Assembly (NCBI GenBank): GCA_004794655.1
Contig: SMMW01000003.1
Span: forward strand, 17,143,501 to 17,207,500
Direction: 5' to 3'
From: Marisa cornuarietis
Lineage: Eukaryota; Mollusca; Gastropoda; Architaenioglossa; Ampullariidae
DNA length: 64,000 bases
Shown: positions 23,523 through 33,639 of the stretch, piece by piece
Numbering within the stretch: the first letter of the stretch is position 1
How the letters are laid out: each line of letters begins with the position of its first letter
Translations under genes and position numbers: made by a program
The notes under the pieces: model-generated
Database searches by the model: none
Told to the model about the DNA's origin: nothing
The model's input: the letters and a program-made list of their open reading frames with translations, nothing else

Positions 23523-24060
23523 CTCTAGTCTCTGTTTAATGTGTGTTGATTTTATGTTGAAGTCATGAGGACTTTTAATACTATACCTCAGGGCTGGGTG
23601 CTGTAGTACATGGTCTTATCCACATGGAAAGGAAGGAAGGTTTTATTTAACGGTAATTCTTCTTCGCGTAATGTTTACTTTAATATACGTAAGTATTAAA
23701 ATGTAAAATTTAATTATTCAAATGTGATCAAGAAAGGAAGGGAGGATAAGAAAAATCCTGTATAATCAAATGTAGGATTGTCATGGCACAGTAATAGGCA
23801 TGTCAAAAATGCTCGCTACACCTTATAACCTCTTCCTTGAGCATTACTCCTAACACAGTCCACACAATGCTCGTCCTTCTTACCCTCCCCCTTCTGCTCT
23901 TGCTAATTTTCTACCATCTTTCTCTGCAGAATACCTATATTTTCTATGTTCTGTTACTTGGTGTCTTTTTGTGTTTTCCATCTTTGTTTTCTGTTTGTCG
24001 TCAGTACTGTCGTTTATTCTTACGCCCTTCGTGTTCTATCCATTTAGTCCATGTCTCTTC
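23523..24060. other. 3' flank of GPCR gene 3, no gene seen
   Basis: No supported feature. A CT-rich plus-strand ORF near 23837-24112 looks like chance. Confidence 0.45.
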
Positions 24061-24120
24061 CTTGTTTGTAAGCGCTAAGAGCATGCTCTCTATGAGTGTG
24101 AATGTGAGCTAAAAATCTTC

Positions 24121-24160
<40 letters not shown>
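24061..24160 (-). repeat. small GCGC-hairpin repeat ending in (TTA)n
   Basis: TGTAAGCGCTAAGAGCATGC is followed by GAGTGTGAATGTG and then (TTA)n. The order of GTAAGCGC, a spacer and a trinucleotide tract is that of the repeats at 26411-26490 and, inverted, at 49523-49602 and 56541-56614. It is the most diverged member. Confidence 0.5.
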
Positions 24161-24161
<1 letters not shown>

Positions 24162-24933
24162 CGCAATAGTAGTCATATCATGAATACTAACCACGTTAGA
24201 TTGTGGGCAGTGAACACAGGCAGACCGCCAGAGTGCCGCCAAAACAGAAGATCAACTATCATATCAGCCATATTTTCATGCTTTAACAGGTAAAAGGTGT
24301 CAGGTAAAGTTGTTCTAGATGAATGGCTGTAACTGGTTCGTTTTCTCTAGAGCACAGAGTATGCAGAGGTGGAACACTCCGTCCTGCCTTCATCATCATC
24401 TGTTTCATGGATCAGTCTTACAACATTTTTCTGTTTTCTCGTCAAATGCGAAACTAGCCACTGGAAGCCCAGCACGTGGGTGACAGCTATGATGCAGCTG
24501 TTATCACGCTAACCTAATCCTTCAGGGGAACCGTTAGGTACAATGTTGAAATGTCAGTCACTTTATTTCTCACCACCCGACTCATAAACATCCAGCCTGC
24601 TCTTTACTTTGAGGTATCCAACTTCACTAGCACCAAATTATAAATTGCCAGTCACTGTTTGTTCACTCTAGCTGAGATCCGCTTAAAATCCTAATCGCTT
24701 AAAGACCAACCTGAATGGTTTGCGTATTTTGCAGATATCGGTAGAGATAGACGATACAAGCCGAACATGTAAATTTCAGCCTCCATAACCCATCCGTTAA
24801 TTAATTATCCGCTAGCAAAGTAAGTGATTGCACCTGAGATCGAGCGCCGCTAGCAGTGTACTACGTCACACTAGTGCACCATTCACAACATTGTCAGCAG
24901 TCAACACCAAACAGAGAGAGAGAGAGAGAGAGT
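24161..24933. other. intergenic, no gene seen
   Basis: Nothing recognised except a (GA)n run at about 24911-24932. Confidence 0.45.
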
Positions 24934-25042
24934 GAGCGACAGTTTGAATTATTTGGACGTTAAAAGTCTACATTTCTCGTGCTAAAGTAACAGCTTTTCA
25001 GAACCACGAGAAATGCAGTCCAAATAGCCGAAACTGTCGCTC
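24934..25042. repeat. imperfect inverted repeat, arms about 45 bp
   Basis: The left arm carries GAGCGACAGTTT, ATTTGGAC and CATTTCTCGTG. The right arm carries CACGAGAAATG, GTCCAAAT and AAACTGTCGCTC in reverse-complement order, around a 23-base loop. It could be a tiny fold-back transposon or a hairpin transcript; no target-site duplication is clear. Confidence 0.72.
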
Positions 25043-25387
25043 ATAACTGATTTAAACATTCAGACACCTGACACATTGTCAATGACTTCTTGACACATGA
25101 AGTGAATAGTAACATTCAGTCACTCATAAACAAGTTTGGTGCAACTCAAATGTCTTACTGTCAAATAAAGTTAAGTTATCAATAAATTTGAAATGCCATT
25201 TTTATCAGTCTGTACTAGCTGCCCCGCCATCTGACGATTTGATTTTTTCATCCGCCTTGAAAGGCGATGGATTAAAAAAATGAAATACTGAAAAGTACAG
25301 TCTATTTTCTAAATATAACCTCAAAAATGTTCGTAGCAACAGCTGTAAGACAATCTTTACAATCAAGCCGTTAACATCGCGTTTTAG

Positions 25388-25495
25388 TCTATAATGTATC
25401 ACTCTCGTGGCAAAGGTTTTAGCAGAGAGGCTGCGAGTATATGACTAGGGAAAGTAGTTTGTGGTTTATTTTTATCTACAACTGTGCAAAGTAGA
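25388..25495 (+). repeat. LTR-like dispersed repeat, copy 1, upstream of the sulfotransferase
   Basis: It shares ATAATGTA, CTCGTGGCAA, GTTTT, a TATATGA..AGGGAAAG segment and AGTTTGTGGTTTAT, in order, with 35513-35620. The TGT start and the other copy's position behind a Ty3/gypsy relic suggest an LTR. It ends about 70 bases before the start codon at 25565, so it may supply promoter or 5' UTR sequence. Confidence 0.55.
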
Positions 25496-25564
25496 ATAAT
25501 TTGATTTGGTATTTTCCTATCATTTCGACAACTATTTTAGAGGAAGTGAACCCGTAAAACAGAA

Positions 25565-25846
25565 ATGGAGCAAAAGTTGAAGAGTACCTACAAAGGTGTG
25601 TCCATCAAAGTATTGCCACTCCTCTTCTGTGGAGTTCTCCTAGTATCCCTCATCATCTCCACCGTCCTTGCCTACATTTATGACCATGGTTTTGGAATTA
25701 GAGTCAAAGATGTCTTCTTGTTCTACAAGTATGGTATCCGAGATCCCAAGAGTTGGCTGGTGGCGGGGAAAGATCGTCTGATTGCCTGCGAGGGCCCGGG
25801 AGTACCCGAGGCTAAACCAAACTCAAAGTATGACTTGACACTGTTT
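25565..25846 (+). CDS. CHST15: sulfotransferase exon 1 (cytosolic tail, membrane anchor, stem)
   Basis: 94 codons start at an ATG in good context (AGAAATGG) and end at the strong donor TTT|GTGAGT in phase 0. It encodes KVLPLLFCGVLLVSLIISTV (membrane anchor) and a stem region. The ORF continues into the intron without similarity. Confidence 0.7.
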
Positions 25847-28800
25847 GTGAGTATGCTGTCTGTCAACCACATACATGATAGATTTGACGACACTTTTTGT
25901 GAGCATGCTTTTTTTTCAAATAAAAATACACGGGTTAGAATTTCGATATCTCGAGAGATAAGACGCTTGTTGCCTTGCTTCCATTGATAGTTAACAAAGG
26001 AAATTAATGTGAACATTCTCTATTCATGTAGCTGTTCGGCGTTTGTCTTGGTTTACAGCGTGAATGCTTTCGTGGTTTATCGGACAAGGAAACTATGGGA
26101 TAATTCTAAATAAACGAGACATTTAGGCTTCAACCACCTTGCCTTAAGCCGACCTGAGACTGTATCCACACATTATACGTACCTTCATCAACCATCTGGC
26201 CCAGAGACTGTTAGTACTCAACCCGCCGCTGGTATCGTGCAATCAGTCATACAACCTGTACATTCCTGTCATTGTACAATAGCCTTTTCTTACCTGGATA
26301 AATATGGATGAATGTTTGATCACATTTAGCAAAGATTTTCTGGAGCTATAATCTTCTTGCATGTTTGTGTATTCATGAAGATGCCGCCATAGAAAGGTGT
26401 GCTCGCGTGCCTATAGTATGTAAAGCACCTTGAGTCTGGCTGATGCTGGAGAGAGGTGCTCTATAAATGTGCCAGTTATTATTATTATTTTGGGGGTGAA
26501 CAAGTGAAGGAATACTGCTAAGTGCTCAGTGGGAAGGAGGAATAATTGTACACAGAGGGCGCAAGAGCAGGAGTACTGTCAACATATTAAAACGCAAAAT
26601 ATAGTAACCATGTCTAGTTGACTGTTTTCTGACGGGTACATATGTTCTTGCAAGTAAATAACTGATTTAAACATTCAGACAGCATTTCAAACAGTGGTCA
26701 TAAAGAAATAATTACTCTTTCCTTTAAATATCTTACCATGCTAATCAGTGGTTTCTTGTGGTACTGCATTGTACGGTTCTCACCTGAGACAACATTCAAT
26801 ATTTATTTCCTTATTTATTGAGCTCTATCTTGGACCTTTCTGCTCTTTTCGAATTTATTATTTTCTGGCTATGATAATTATGTATTAATGAATGTATGCA
26901 TGAGAGCGTGCACGCAGATCCACACACACATGCACACACGCACACATATACAGAGAGAGAGAGAGACAAAGCGAGCGAGCGCGCGCGAGAGAAAATTCTG
27001 AGTTTGTTAAGTTTGAAAGTCGAACAAGAAACATTAAATGAAAGTGAAATACCTGTTAATCTAGAAGTCGTATGCGCTACTCGGTCAAAATGTTTTACAG
27101 AAAAAATCCTTGAATTTATTTGGCAGGCGAATTCTTCATCAATAAGAACTGAAGCAATACAGACCTGATCTACTTTCAAACGGGTTTAAGTCGCTTTATA
27201 AATATCTAGCTTGTTATACTGTGATAACTTTATAGCTATCTAGCTTGTGATATGATAATTCTATAGCTATCTAGCTTGTGACACCGTGGTAACTTTATAG
27301 CTGTCTATCTTGTGATACTATGATAATTTTATAGCTATCTAGTTTGTGACACTGTGGTAATTTTCTGGCTGTCTAGCCTGTGACACTTTGGTAACTTTAT
27401 AGCTATTTAGCTTGTGATGTGATAATTCTATAGCTATCTAGCTTGTGGCTTGTGACACTGTGGTAACTTTATAGCTGTCTAGCTTGTGATACTGTGGTAA
27501 CGTTATAGCTGTATAGCTTGTGACACTGTGGTAATTTTATAGCTATCTTGCTTGTGATACTGTGGTAACACATTACAGTAAAATAACAATGAAACCAAAG
27601 ATTTCTTCTTGATGAAACCTCTAACCACTTCGATATTTCAGCAACATATTTTTATACGAAGTACTATGTTAATTACAGTTTTGAAATCTGGCGAACAGAC
27701 TGTTTCTGTGGCTATGAAACCATCTCTACTACAATTAGTCTACAGTTTAAACTTTTAATGTCCCCTTGTTGGAATAATCGTGACACCGCTACAGAGCATG
27801 CTGATGAAAACAGCAATACTACTCTTAAACGAGTAATTAGTAGTTCAGTATTACTGTACATTAATATTCTTCATTGCATTTAAAGTAAAGGGGCACTTTT
27901 TAGTAGCCGAAAGAAAGAAGTGCTGTAAAGTTTAACCAGTAATTTGTCATGCACGTTCAGATCTCGCCGATGGCATTGATTTTTTTTAAATATGATATTT
28001 ACGTTCTTTTCGTCCGCATTTTTAAGGACGTTATTTGATTAAAATAAAAACGCACATTACTGGTGTCGTGTATGAAATAAAGATGATGTCTGTTGTACTT
28101 TGAAAATAGTAGATCTAAATAAAGGTCAGCAATGCTGAAAAAGTGTTCACCAAATCACGAACGTGTATAGGTACGACTGCTGTCTGTCTGCCGAGACCAA
28201 CAGCGAAGGATTTCGCAAGAGGCTAAGCGAACTTAATAAATGTGACTAAACCGGAAGCTTTGTACACACCAGCCTCATTCTATGACTTAACTGAAAAAAT
28301 CGTGCAATCTGTCCAGTAATACAAGTTCGTGACCAAATGAAGCTGCTGAAGGGAGCCGTTCAAACGTAAAACGCACAGGTAACAGTCATTTGATTAGTCC
28401 CCATTGCAACATTCGTCTAAAAAGGAGTCACTGAATACCCAGCAGACTGTGTGTATAAGTCTGATACGGGGTACAGTTTGAAGAGGTAAGCAGCTTCAAG
28501 TACTTGGGAGCCACCTTCTCTAAGGACGGCAGCTCCACGCCAGACATCCGCATCAGGATCGCAACAGCAACAGCAGCAATGGCTAGGCTAGATAGGATCT
28601 GGCATAGCCACAAGATAAGGTTCACTACCAAGTACAGGCTGTACAAATCCCTGGTAGTGCCGATCCTGCTCTACGGATGTGACACGTGGACTTTGCTTGT
28701 CGAAACGGAAAGGAGAAGCCAGGCATTCGAGAACAAGTGCCTGAGCAGGCTGCTCCTGATCTCATACAACGAACATAAAACCAACGACTTTGTAAGAAAG

Positions 28801-31800
28801 AAGGTTGCCACACTCGTAGGACACAGGGAAACCTCTACTATCAACAGTCAAGCGACGTAAGCTGGTCTTCTTTGGTCATGTGACCCGGCACGACACCCTG
28901 TCGAAGGTTATCTTTCAAGGCACCTTAGAGGGTAGTCGACGCCGCAGTAGCCAGAGGAAGAACTGACACAAATGTCAAAGACTGGACTGGTCGTCCTGTA
29001 CAGGACCTGCTAACTATCGCCAACAATAGGAAAGAGTGGCGGACCCTGTCAGCTGCCGCTTCTATCCATGTGATCCCCCAACGACAGGTGCCATACGAGG
29101 GACGACTGACTGACTGATAAGTCTGATAGAGCGTTTTATGACAAATTTGTACTGTAAATTTTAATAATCCATATGTACTTCATGATGCAACAGGCCAAAA
29201 GCCAGGTGTCCTTCGCTGAATTAGCAAAGTTACAGAGAAAACAAAAAGAAGTAAAATATATAGATTATTTTTGCGGAACATAAGCTTTTCGTCTTAGTTT
29301 TCTTTGTTAGGTTTATGATTTGCGTTAATTGGCACTGGTCTTGATAATTATAGTTGACGTACGTTTCGAGGAAACGAAATGACAATATAATAGAGCATCC
29401 TCATATTTTTGAAGATCGCTTGCATTTTTTGTTATTAGTCTACGAGTGGACATCCTCCTCTCGGCGTGAGCCAGCTGCACCCTAGGTAGTTAAAAGTTGT
29501 ACGAAATGTGTGTACATGTTACATAGTAGTTAACAGCTATACGAGATGTGTGTGTAAACGCCAGCTAGTAGACTCAGGATTACGTGGATGCTGGATATTT
29601 ATTTATTACAGTAAGCAAGAAAATGGAGGGGGGAAATAATTTTCCTAGCAGTGTGAGGAGTTTGTCCGTAGATCATGTAAGTACATTTAGTACATAAATT
29701 ATACTGTGCAGAAACAAAAAAACTGTCAGCTTATAACTGTTGTTTTCAACTAGTTATTTTCTTTCACGAAGTAAGCAGGCTTTGCTTTCATCGTTTTGCT
29801 TTGTTTATACTACCCACTATCTAAAATTATTGCTTCCGCAAACGCATGCACCTGTGAAAGCGACTTTGTTAGACTCACATTTTATCTTTCATTCCAATAT
29901 CTTTTTTGTCGTTGTCTAGGAAACTGAAATGGTGTAGCTTGCAGAAGAACCAGTGAAAAATTCTAGAGGCTAAGCCTGGCGCTTACTCTCGACCCCATAT
30001 TCCGGTTTGCGCAAGGCTCTAAGAAAACTGCTACATGTAGATTGGATGCTGCCATAGGACACCGATCTAAGCGAAAGATAAAATATATTACCACTAATTG
30101 CAGATACTTACCTGTGTACTTGTCTGCCTTCATACCTACTCCCACACATGCACACCGACGCGCGCACACACAAGCAGTTAAATGCCTTAAAACTCACAAA
30201 CATTGGAATATAATCACGTGTAATCTGACAAGGAGCTAGTATTTTTTTCCCTAAAGCATTCCCCTTTTGTACAGCGTGAATATACGTGCTCTGGACTGAA
30301 AATTCTTTAATTGCATCCGCACAACATGGTAACAAGGCAGTGTAACAAATCTCAAGTTTTATGTAGTTGCATGATAATAATAATTATTTTTATTCACAAT
30401 AACGATTAACAAGTAAACGGTTGGCTACTTGGCTTATAATCGACTGGTTGATTGGTCGAGACAATAGTGATGATGGCTAACAATTAAAGAGTAATGAGGA
30501 ACATTATTAACTCAGGAACACTGACTTCTCAGGGTCCATACAGCTTCGACACAACTTTCCGTAACCCGTGTTGGTACGAGGTACAGGATGGTAACCAGTC
30601 TCTCGCCGCACAGCTTCACTGCCTGCCCTTCTTCTACCTGGCGGGCTTCCCCAAGTGCGGGACAACCGATCTGTACTTCAGGCTTACTCAGCATCAGCAC
30701 ATCGTCAGGGCTCTTCGCAAGGAACCTCACTGGATCACCAGAGGGCGCTACAACAACCCAGGTGAGGCAGTGTCTCTGAAATATCCGATGTGTGTGTGCG
30801 TGTGCGTGTGCGTGTGTGTGTGTGTTAATGAAATCACGCAGATTATTCTGATAATAATAACTTAGTTTTTTTATTTGATGGGAAAATATTTCATCGTTGA
30901 TGAGACGTTGAAAATTGTAAGCGAATTTAGAGATTTTGAGTTTCGGAGTAGGAGATGATAATTATTTTTGCTCACGCTGTTTGCTGTGGGTTTCCTGTTT
31001 TCCAGTACTTTTTGCTTCAGAACTAAAAAGAGCTGCTTTATGTTTGTATTCAGCAGTTTAACCCTGCATGGTTTTATGGCATTTGTTGAGGCTTTGCCGA
31101 GGTACTGTCCCTATGCTCTTGTCGTTTCGTGCGTCTTATTTCTGACCAGACCTTCAGCAGTACACCAGCTTTTTTGCAAAGTCACTGGCGGCACGGATGA
31201 AGATGAATGGTTCTCGTATGTCTGGTGACCTAAATACAAACATTGTGGGTAAGTAGGTCAGTAGATCGTTAATCAAAGTGCGCTCCAGACGCTTTAGGTA
31301 CACTAGCGAGAGTTAACACGTTTTCAGCAACTTTCGCTTGCATTTTTCTTACTGTTATCTTGTCCCACATTTTCTAAAGTTTTCGATTGCATGTTGAAGA
31401 TGCGGATGGACAAAGTGACAGAGTGCATGAGTGCTCGTGCGTTAGTGTGTTTGTCCGCGTGTGTTTGCCTTTGCCTTTGTGTGTATTGGTGCGTGCGTGT
31501 GTGGGAGCTTGCGCGCGCATATATATGTGTGTGTTGGTCCTGCAAAGGCGATGGAAGTGCTTCCACTTTTTGGGATAACAACGGTTGGTACCTGTTGCCT
31601 GGCAACGAGAACTGCTCGGAGCCTAGCGTCATTAACGCTGATTACATACGTCACTTAAATCCTAATGTCAAGGTCGTAGTCATTCTGAGGAACCCCATTG
31701 ACAGGTGGGTAGCATAAAGCACGTCTCTTTCTATCAATACTTCATTGAGTTAAAGTACTAATACCTTGACACAAACATATTTTCAGGTCATAAGCTTTCG

Positions 31801-32294
31801 TAAACAAACGTTATATTAAAACATCAAATACTTATATAGTTTTCATTACTGTCGTATGGCTGTGGTCAGTAAATCACGATGTACTATATTCGCTTGTGTC
31901 TACTACATTTCATTCTGATAAATAAACTGCTGAGGGTTGTATCGAGCACCGGTTATTATGTTTGTACGTAGTATCAAGGTGTTTATCACACATTCTATCT
32001 TGCAGGTTGTACTCCGACTATTGTTATTTCACGCCAAATCCTACAAAAGCAGAATTTCACACTAAGGTAGTGGCGCAGATCCAGCAGCTACAGGAATGTT
32101 TTGAGTCTCACTCCTTGAGACAATGTGTTTACAACTCTTCCATAAATAAGGTAACCAAAGAAATAATAACCGTCATGATACCAAGTAGCTGTCAAACCTT
32201 CTAATAACCGTCACTTTCTGCTTGACGTTCAAGGTTTTACATTTATGTGCATTTTATTGCCTGTTAAAAATTTGATTTAATTGGTTAGTGTATA

Positions 32295-32355
<61 letters not shown>

Positions 32356-33003
32356 GTTATTTTTTTTAAATGGTAGAACCATTGATGCAAAAAGTGTTCC
32401 TAAATTATGTAGATTTATAGCACTGCAGGATTCACGTGGGACTTTATCATATCTACATAGAGGATTGGCTGAAGCGCTTCTCACGTGACCAAATTCATGT
32501 GATACGATTGGAGGACTTAAGCGCTAACGCAACACAGGAGGTGCTCAAGACTTACCAGTTTCTCGGTCTTGGTGAGTTTGAATATAAACTGATTTGCAGG
32601 TACATTAAATTGAAAGGACTCTATCTAATTAGTATGTGCACATGTGCAGCCGTCAGTCTTATTGGTCTGTACGCCTCTTTAACACTTTACAAATAACTGC
32701 AAGCGCATATGGGCGTCCATCGCTTATTTTGAGAGAATAATACACCAGCATTTAACCTTTGGACACCCATTTCAATAAAGGACTTCTTACACGGGTTGCT
32801 TTTTTGTTTTTGTTTCAACAGATGTTGAAACTGAAGAAGCTACGAAAGCAATAGACCAGGGCCTACCGAAGAACAAGGGAAAAAAGCGAAATGCCATTGG
32901 TGCTATGCTGGGAGAAACAAAAGAGATTTTAATCAGCTTTTACCTCCCTTTCAACAAACGTCTTGCATGGGTCCTCAATGACAATAAATATCTGTGGAGC
33001 TGA
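25565..33003 (+). CDS. CHST15: type II Golgi carbohydrate sulfotransferase, CHST15-like (seven exons)
   Basis: This is a predicted PAPS-dependent enzyme that transfers sulfate to a glycan, as vertebrate CHST15 does on chondroitin sulfate GalNAc; the exact substrate here is unknown. Exons: 25565-25846, 30533-30761, 31150-31248, 31548-31704, 32006-32150, 32421-32571 and 32822-33003. Phases agree at every junction and give 414 codons. Residues about 15-35 form one membrane anchor after a short basic cytosolic tail, as in type II Golgi enzymes. FPKCGTTDLY is the 5'-phosphosulfate loop, and ILRNPIDR-LYSDY, split across exons 4 and 5, is the 3'-phosphate site. GSASTFWDNNGW, GLYHIYIEDWL and IRLEDL are further family blocks. 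Four N-glycosylation sites are visible. The link of exon 1 to exon 2 is the least certain step, since it rests on phase and topology over a 4.7-kb intron. Confidence 0.82.
26411..26490 (-). repeat. small hairpin repeat with (TTA)n end
   Basis: GTAAAGCACCTTGAG, then GGTGCTCTATAAATGTGCC and (TTA)n: the inverted form of the repeats at 49523 and 56541. The GCACC/GGTGC pair can form a hairpin. It lies in sulfotransferase intron 1. Confidence 0.65.
27207..27569. repeat. 34-bp minisatellite, about 10.6 units, in sulfotransferase intron 1
   Basis: The unit is TAGCTTGTGACACTGTGGTA followed by ACTTTATAGCTATC. Units 2 and 7 are a shared 31-bp variant (TGATATGATAATTCTATAGC and its twin), which suggests a higher-order duplication of five units. 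Unit 8 carries a 7-base insertion. Confidence 0.9.
27570..28454. other. sulfotransferase intron 1, unannotated part
   Basis: AT-rich intronic sequence with no recognisable element. Confidence 0.45.
28455..28466. repeat. target-site duplication, left copy (ATAAGTCTGATA)
   Basis: An exact 12-base match to 29117-29128, bracketing a truncated LINE. Confidence 0.85.
28467..29116 (+). mobile_element. 5'-truncated non-LTR retrotransposon with target-site duplication
   Basis: A 650-bp 3' end of a LINE lies in intron 1 of the sulfotransferase, in the same orientation as the gene. It encodes FKYLGATFSKDGSS, YRLYKSLVVPILLYGCDTW and, after a one-base frame slip near 28830, KRRKLVFFGHVTRHDTLSKV and DWTGRPVQDLLTIA. 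The 3' end is a short (CTGA)n tract. This is the same family as the decayed copy at 1040-2760, with fewer lesions. The exact 12-bp duplication suggests a fairly recent insertion. Confidence 0.88.
29117..29128. repeat. target-site duplication, right copy
   Basis: An exact copy of 28455-28466, directly after the (CTGA)n tail. Confidence 0.85.
29129..30532. other. rest of sulfotransferase intron 1
   Basis: No recognisable coding or repeat element. It ends in the acceptor CTTCTCAG at 30525-30532. Confidence 0.5.
30533..30761 (+). CDS. CHST15: sulfotransferase exon 2 (5'-phosphosulfate loop)
   Basis: It starts after the CTTCTCAG acceptor in phase 0 and ends CCAG|GTGAGG in phase 1. It encodes NPCWYEVQDGNQS, LHCLPFFYLAGFPKCGTTDL and KEPHWITRGRYNNP, the most conserved block of CHST15-type enzymes. 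The frame continues into a (TG)n run, which is intronic. Confidence 0.88.
31150..31248 (+). CDS. CHST15: sulfotransferase exon 3, hidden 99-nt exon
   Basis: It lies between the acceptor TTCTGACCAG and the strong donor G|GTAAGT, phase 1 at both ends. It encodes LQQYTSFFAKSLAARMKMNG and SRMSGDLNTNIVG, which fills the helix segment between the PHWITR block and the SAST-WDN block of CHST15-type enzymes. It was found by looking for that missing segment and is too short and ATG-poor to stand out as an ORF. Confidence 0.78.
31548..31704 (+). CDS. CHST15: sulfotransferase exon 4
   Basis: It starts after CCTGCAAAG, completes a Gly codon with exon 3, and encodes DGSASTFWDNNGWYLLPG, an NCS site and NPNVKVVVILRNPID. 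It ends GACAG|GTGGGT in phase 2, inside the 3'-phosphate binding motif. Confidence 0.86.
32006..32150 (+). CDS. CHST15: sulfotransferase exon 5 (LYSDY motif)
   Basis: It starts after ATCTTGCAG, completes the Arg of the NPIDR motif and continues LYSDYCYFTPNP. Two Cys in ECFESHSLRQCVYN and an NSS site follow. The donor is AAG|GTAACC, phase 0, a weaker donor than the others. Confidence 0.86.
32295..32355. repeat. (TCA)n microsatellite in sulfotransferase intron 5
   Basis: About 20 uninterrupted TCA units; they account for poly-Ser and poly-Asp ORFs. Confidence 0.95.
32421..32571 (+). CDS. CHST15: sulfotransferase exon 6
   Basis: The phase-0 acceptor is ATTTATAG before 32421; the nearby CTGCAG would break the frame. 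The exon encodes HCRIHVGLYHIYIEDWLKRF, IRLEDLSANAT and TYQFLGL, ending CTTG|GTGAGT in phase 1. The acceptor choice is the weakest point of the 3' half of the model. Confidence 0.78.
32822..33003 (+). CDS. CHST15: sulfotransferase exon 7 (C-terminus)
   Basis: It starts after a pyrimidine-rich TTTGTTTCAACAG acceptor and encodes a basic segment (PKNKGKKRN) and MLGETKEILISFYLPFNKRL, which matches the usual C-terminal ending of this family (ETK..L..FY.PFN.RL). The stop is at 33001-33003. Confidence 0.86.
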
Positions 33004-33639
33004 CAAGTGATTTTACAGATGCATGTTACATGCTCAATTTTTGTAAGGAAGAGTGCATACAGCTATGATCTATATTACTCCATTAGAGCTGTGTGCACGT
33101 GAATGATCGGTAAATGAGGATAACTGGGGTAAAAGGATAAAACATGTCGCACCCCCTCTAAAGGGAAGTACAGTTTGGAAAGAGGCCTGACATGTCAATG
33201 AAAATATAAAACTTGACCGATCAGGTTATTATTACGACCCATGCAGTTTCTTGATTTGTTTTAAAGTATTCTTATTAAAACCTTTTCTATTCATTTCTTT
33301 TTTGAAAGCGTAATTATTACGGTACATCCTTGGTAACGAGAAGCATGATTATATGGTTAAAGTTCAGCGAAGTCCATAGAAAAGCCTCCGAGTGAAAATA
33401 GCGAACTCGCGTCCTTACCAGGGACTCTTGAACGCCTGGATGAGAGCATGAGTGCTTTTACAAACCCCTTAGTCTAATCCAGAACCTCGTCAACACCACC
33501 ACCGGGCCACGCATCACCGCACTAATCGCACCCAGGGTTCGACAAGGCAGCCATCCAACCCATGGTCACTAAATTTTCAACACTATAAGGACATTGGTTT
33601 AGCTGAGATGTTTTCGGCCACGTGGCTAGAACACGTGGC
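33004..33639. other. 3' flank of the sulfotransferase gene
   Basis: No gene seen. The part after about 33400 may belong to the gag region of the Ty3/gypsy relic. Confidence 0.4.

Noticed and set aside
23837..24112. 91-codon hydrophobic plus-strand ORF after GPCR gene 3
   Set aside because: TC-rich composition gives Leu/Ser/Phe; no family motif and it runs into the small hairpin repeat.
26811..27179. 122-codon minus-strand ORF and its plus-strand partner
   Set aside because: They span a mixed (CA)n/(GA)n repeat inside sulfotransferase intron 1 and show no similarity.
27207..27569. CRISPR array
   Set aside because: Units are directly adjacent with no unique spacers and the genome is animal; it is a minisatellite.
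30968..31228. 86-codon ORF between sulfotransferase exons 2 and 4
   Set aside because: Hydrophobic and unlike the family; the real exon 3 (31150-31248) lies in another frame and overlaps its end.
32254..32488. Poly-Asp and poly-Ser ORFs
   Set aside because: Translations of the (TCA)n microsatellite in sulfotransferase intron 5.
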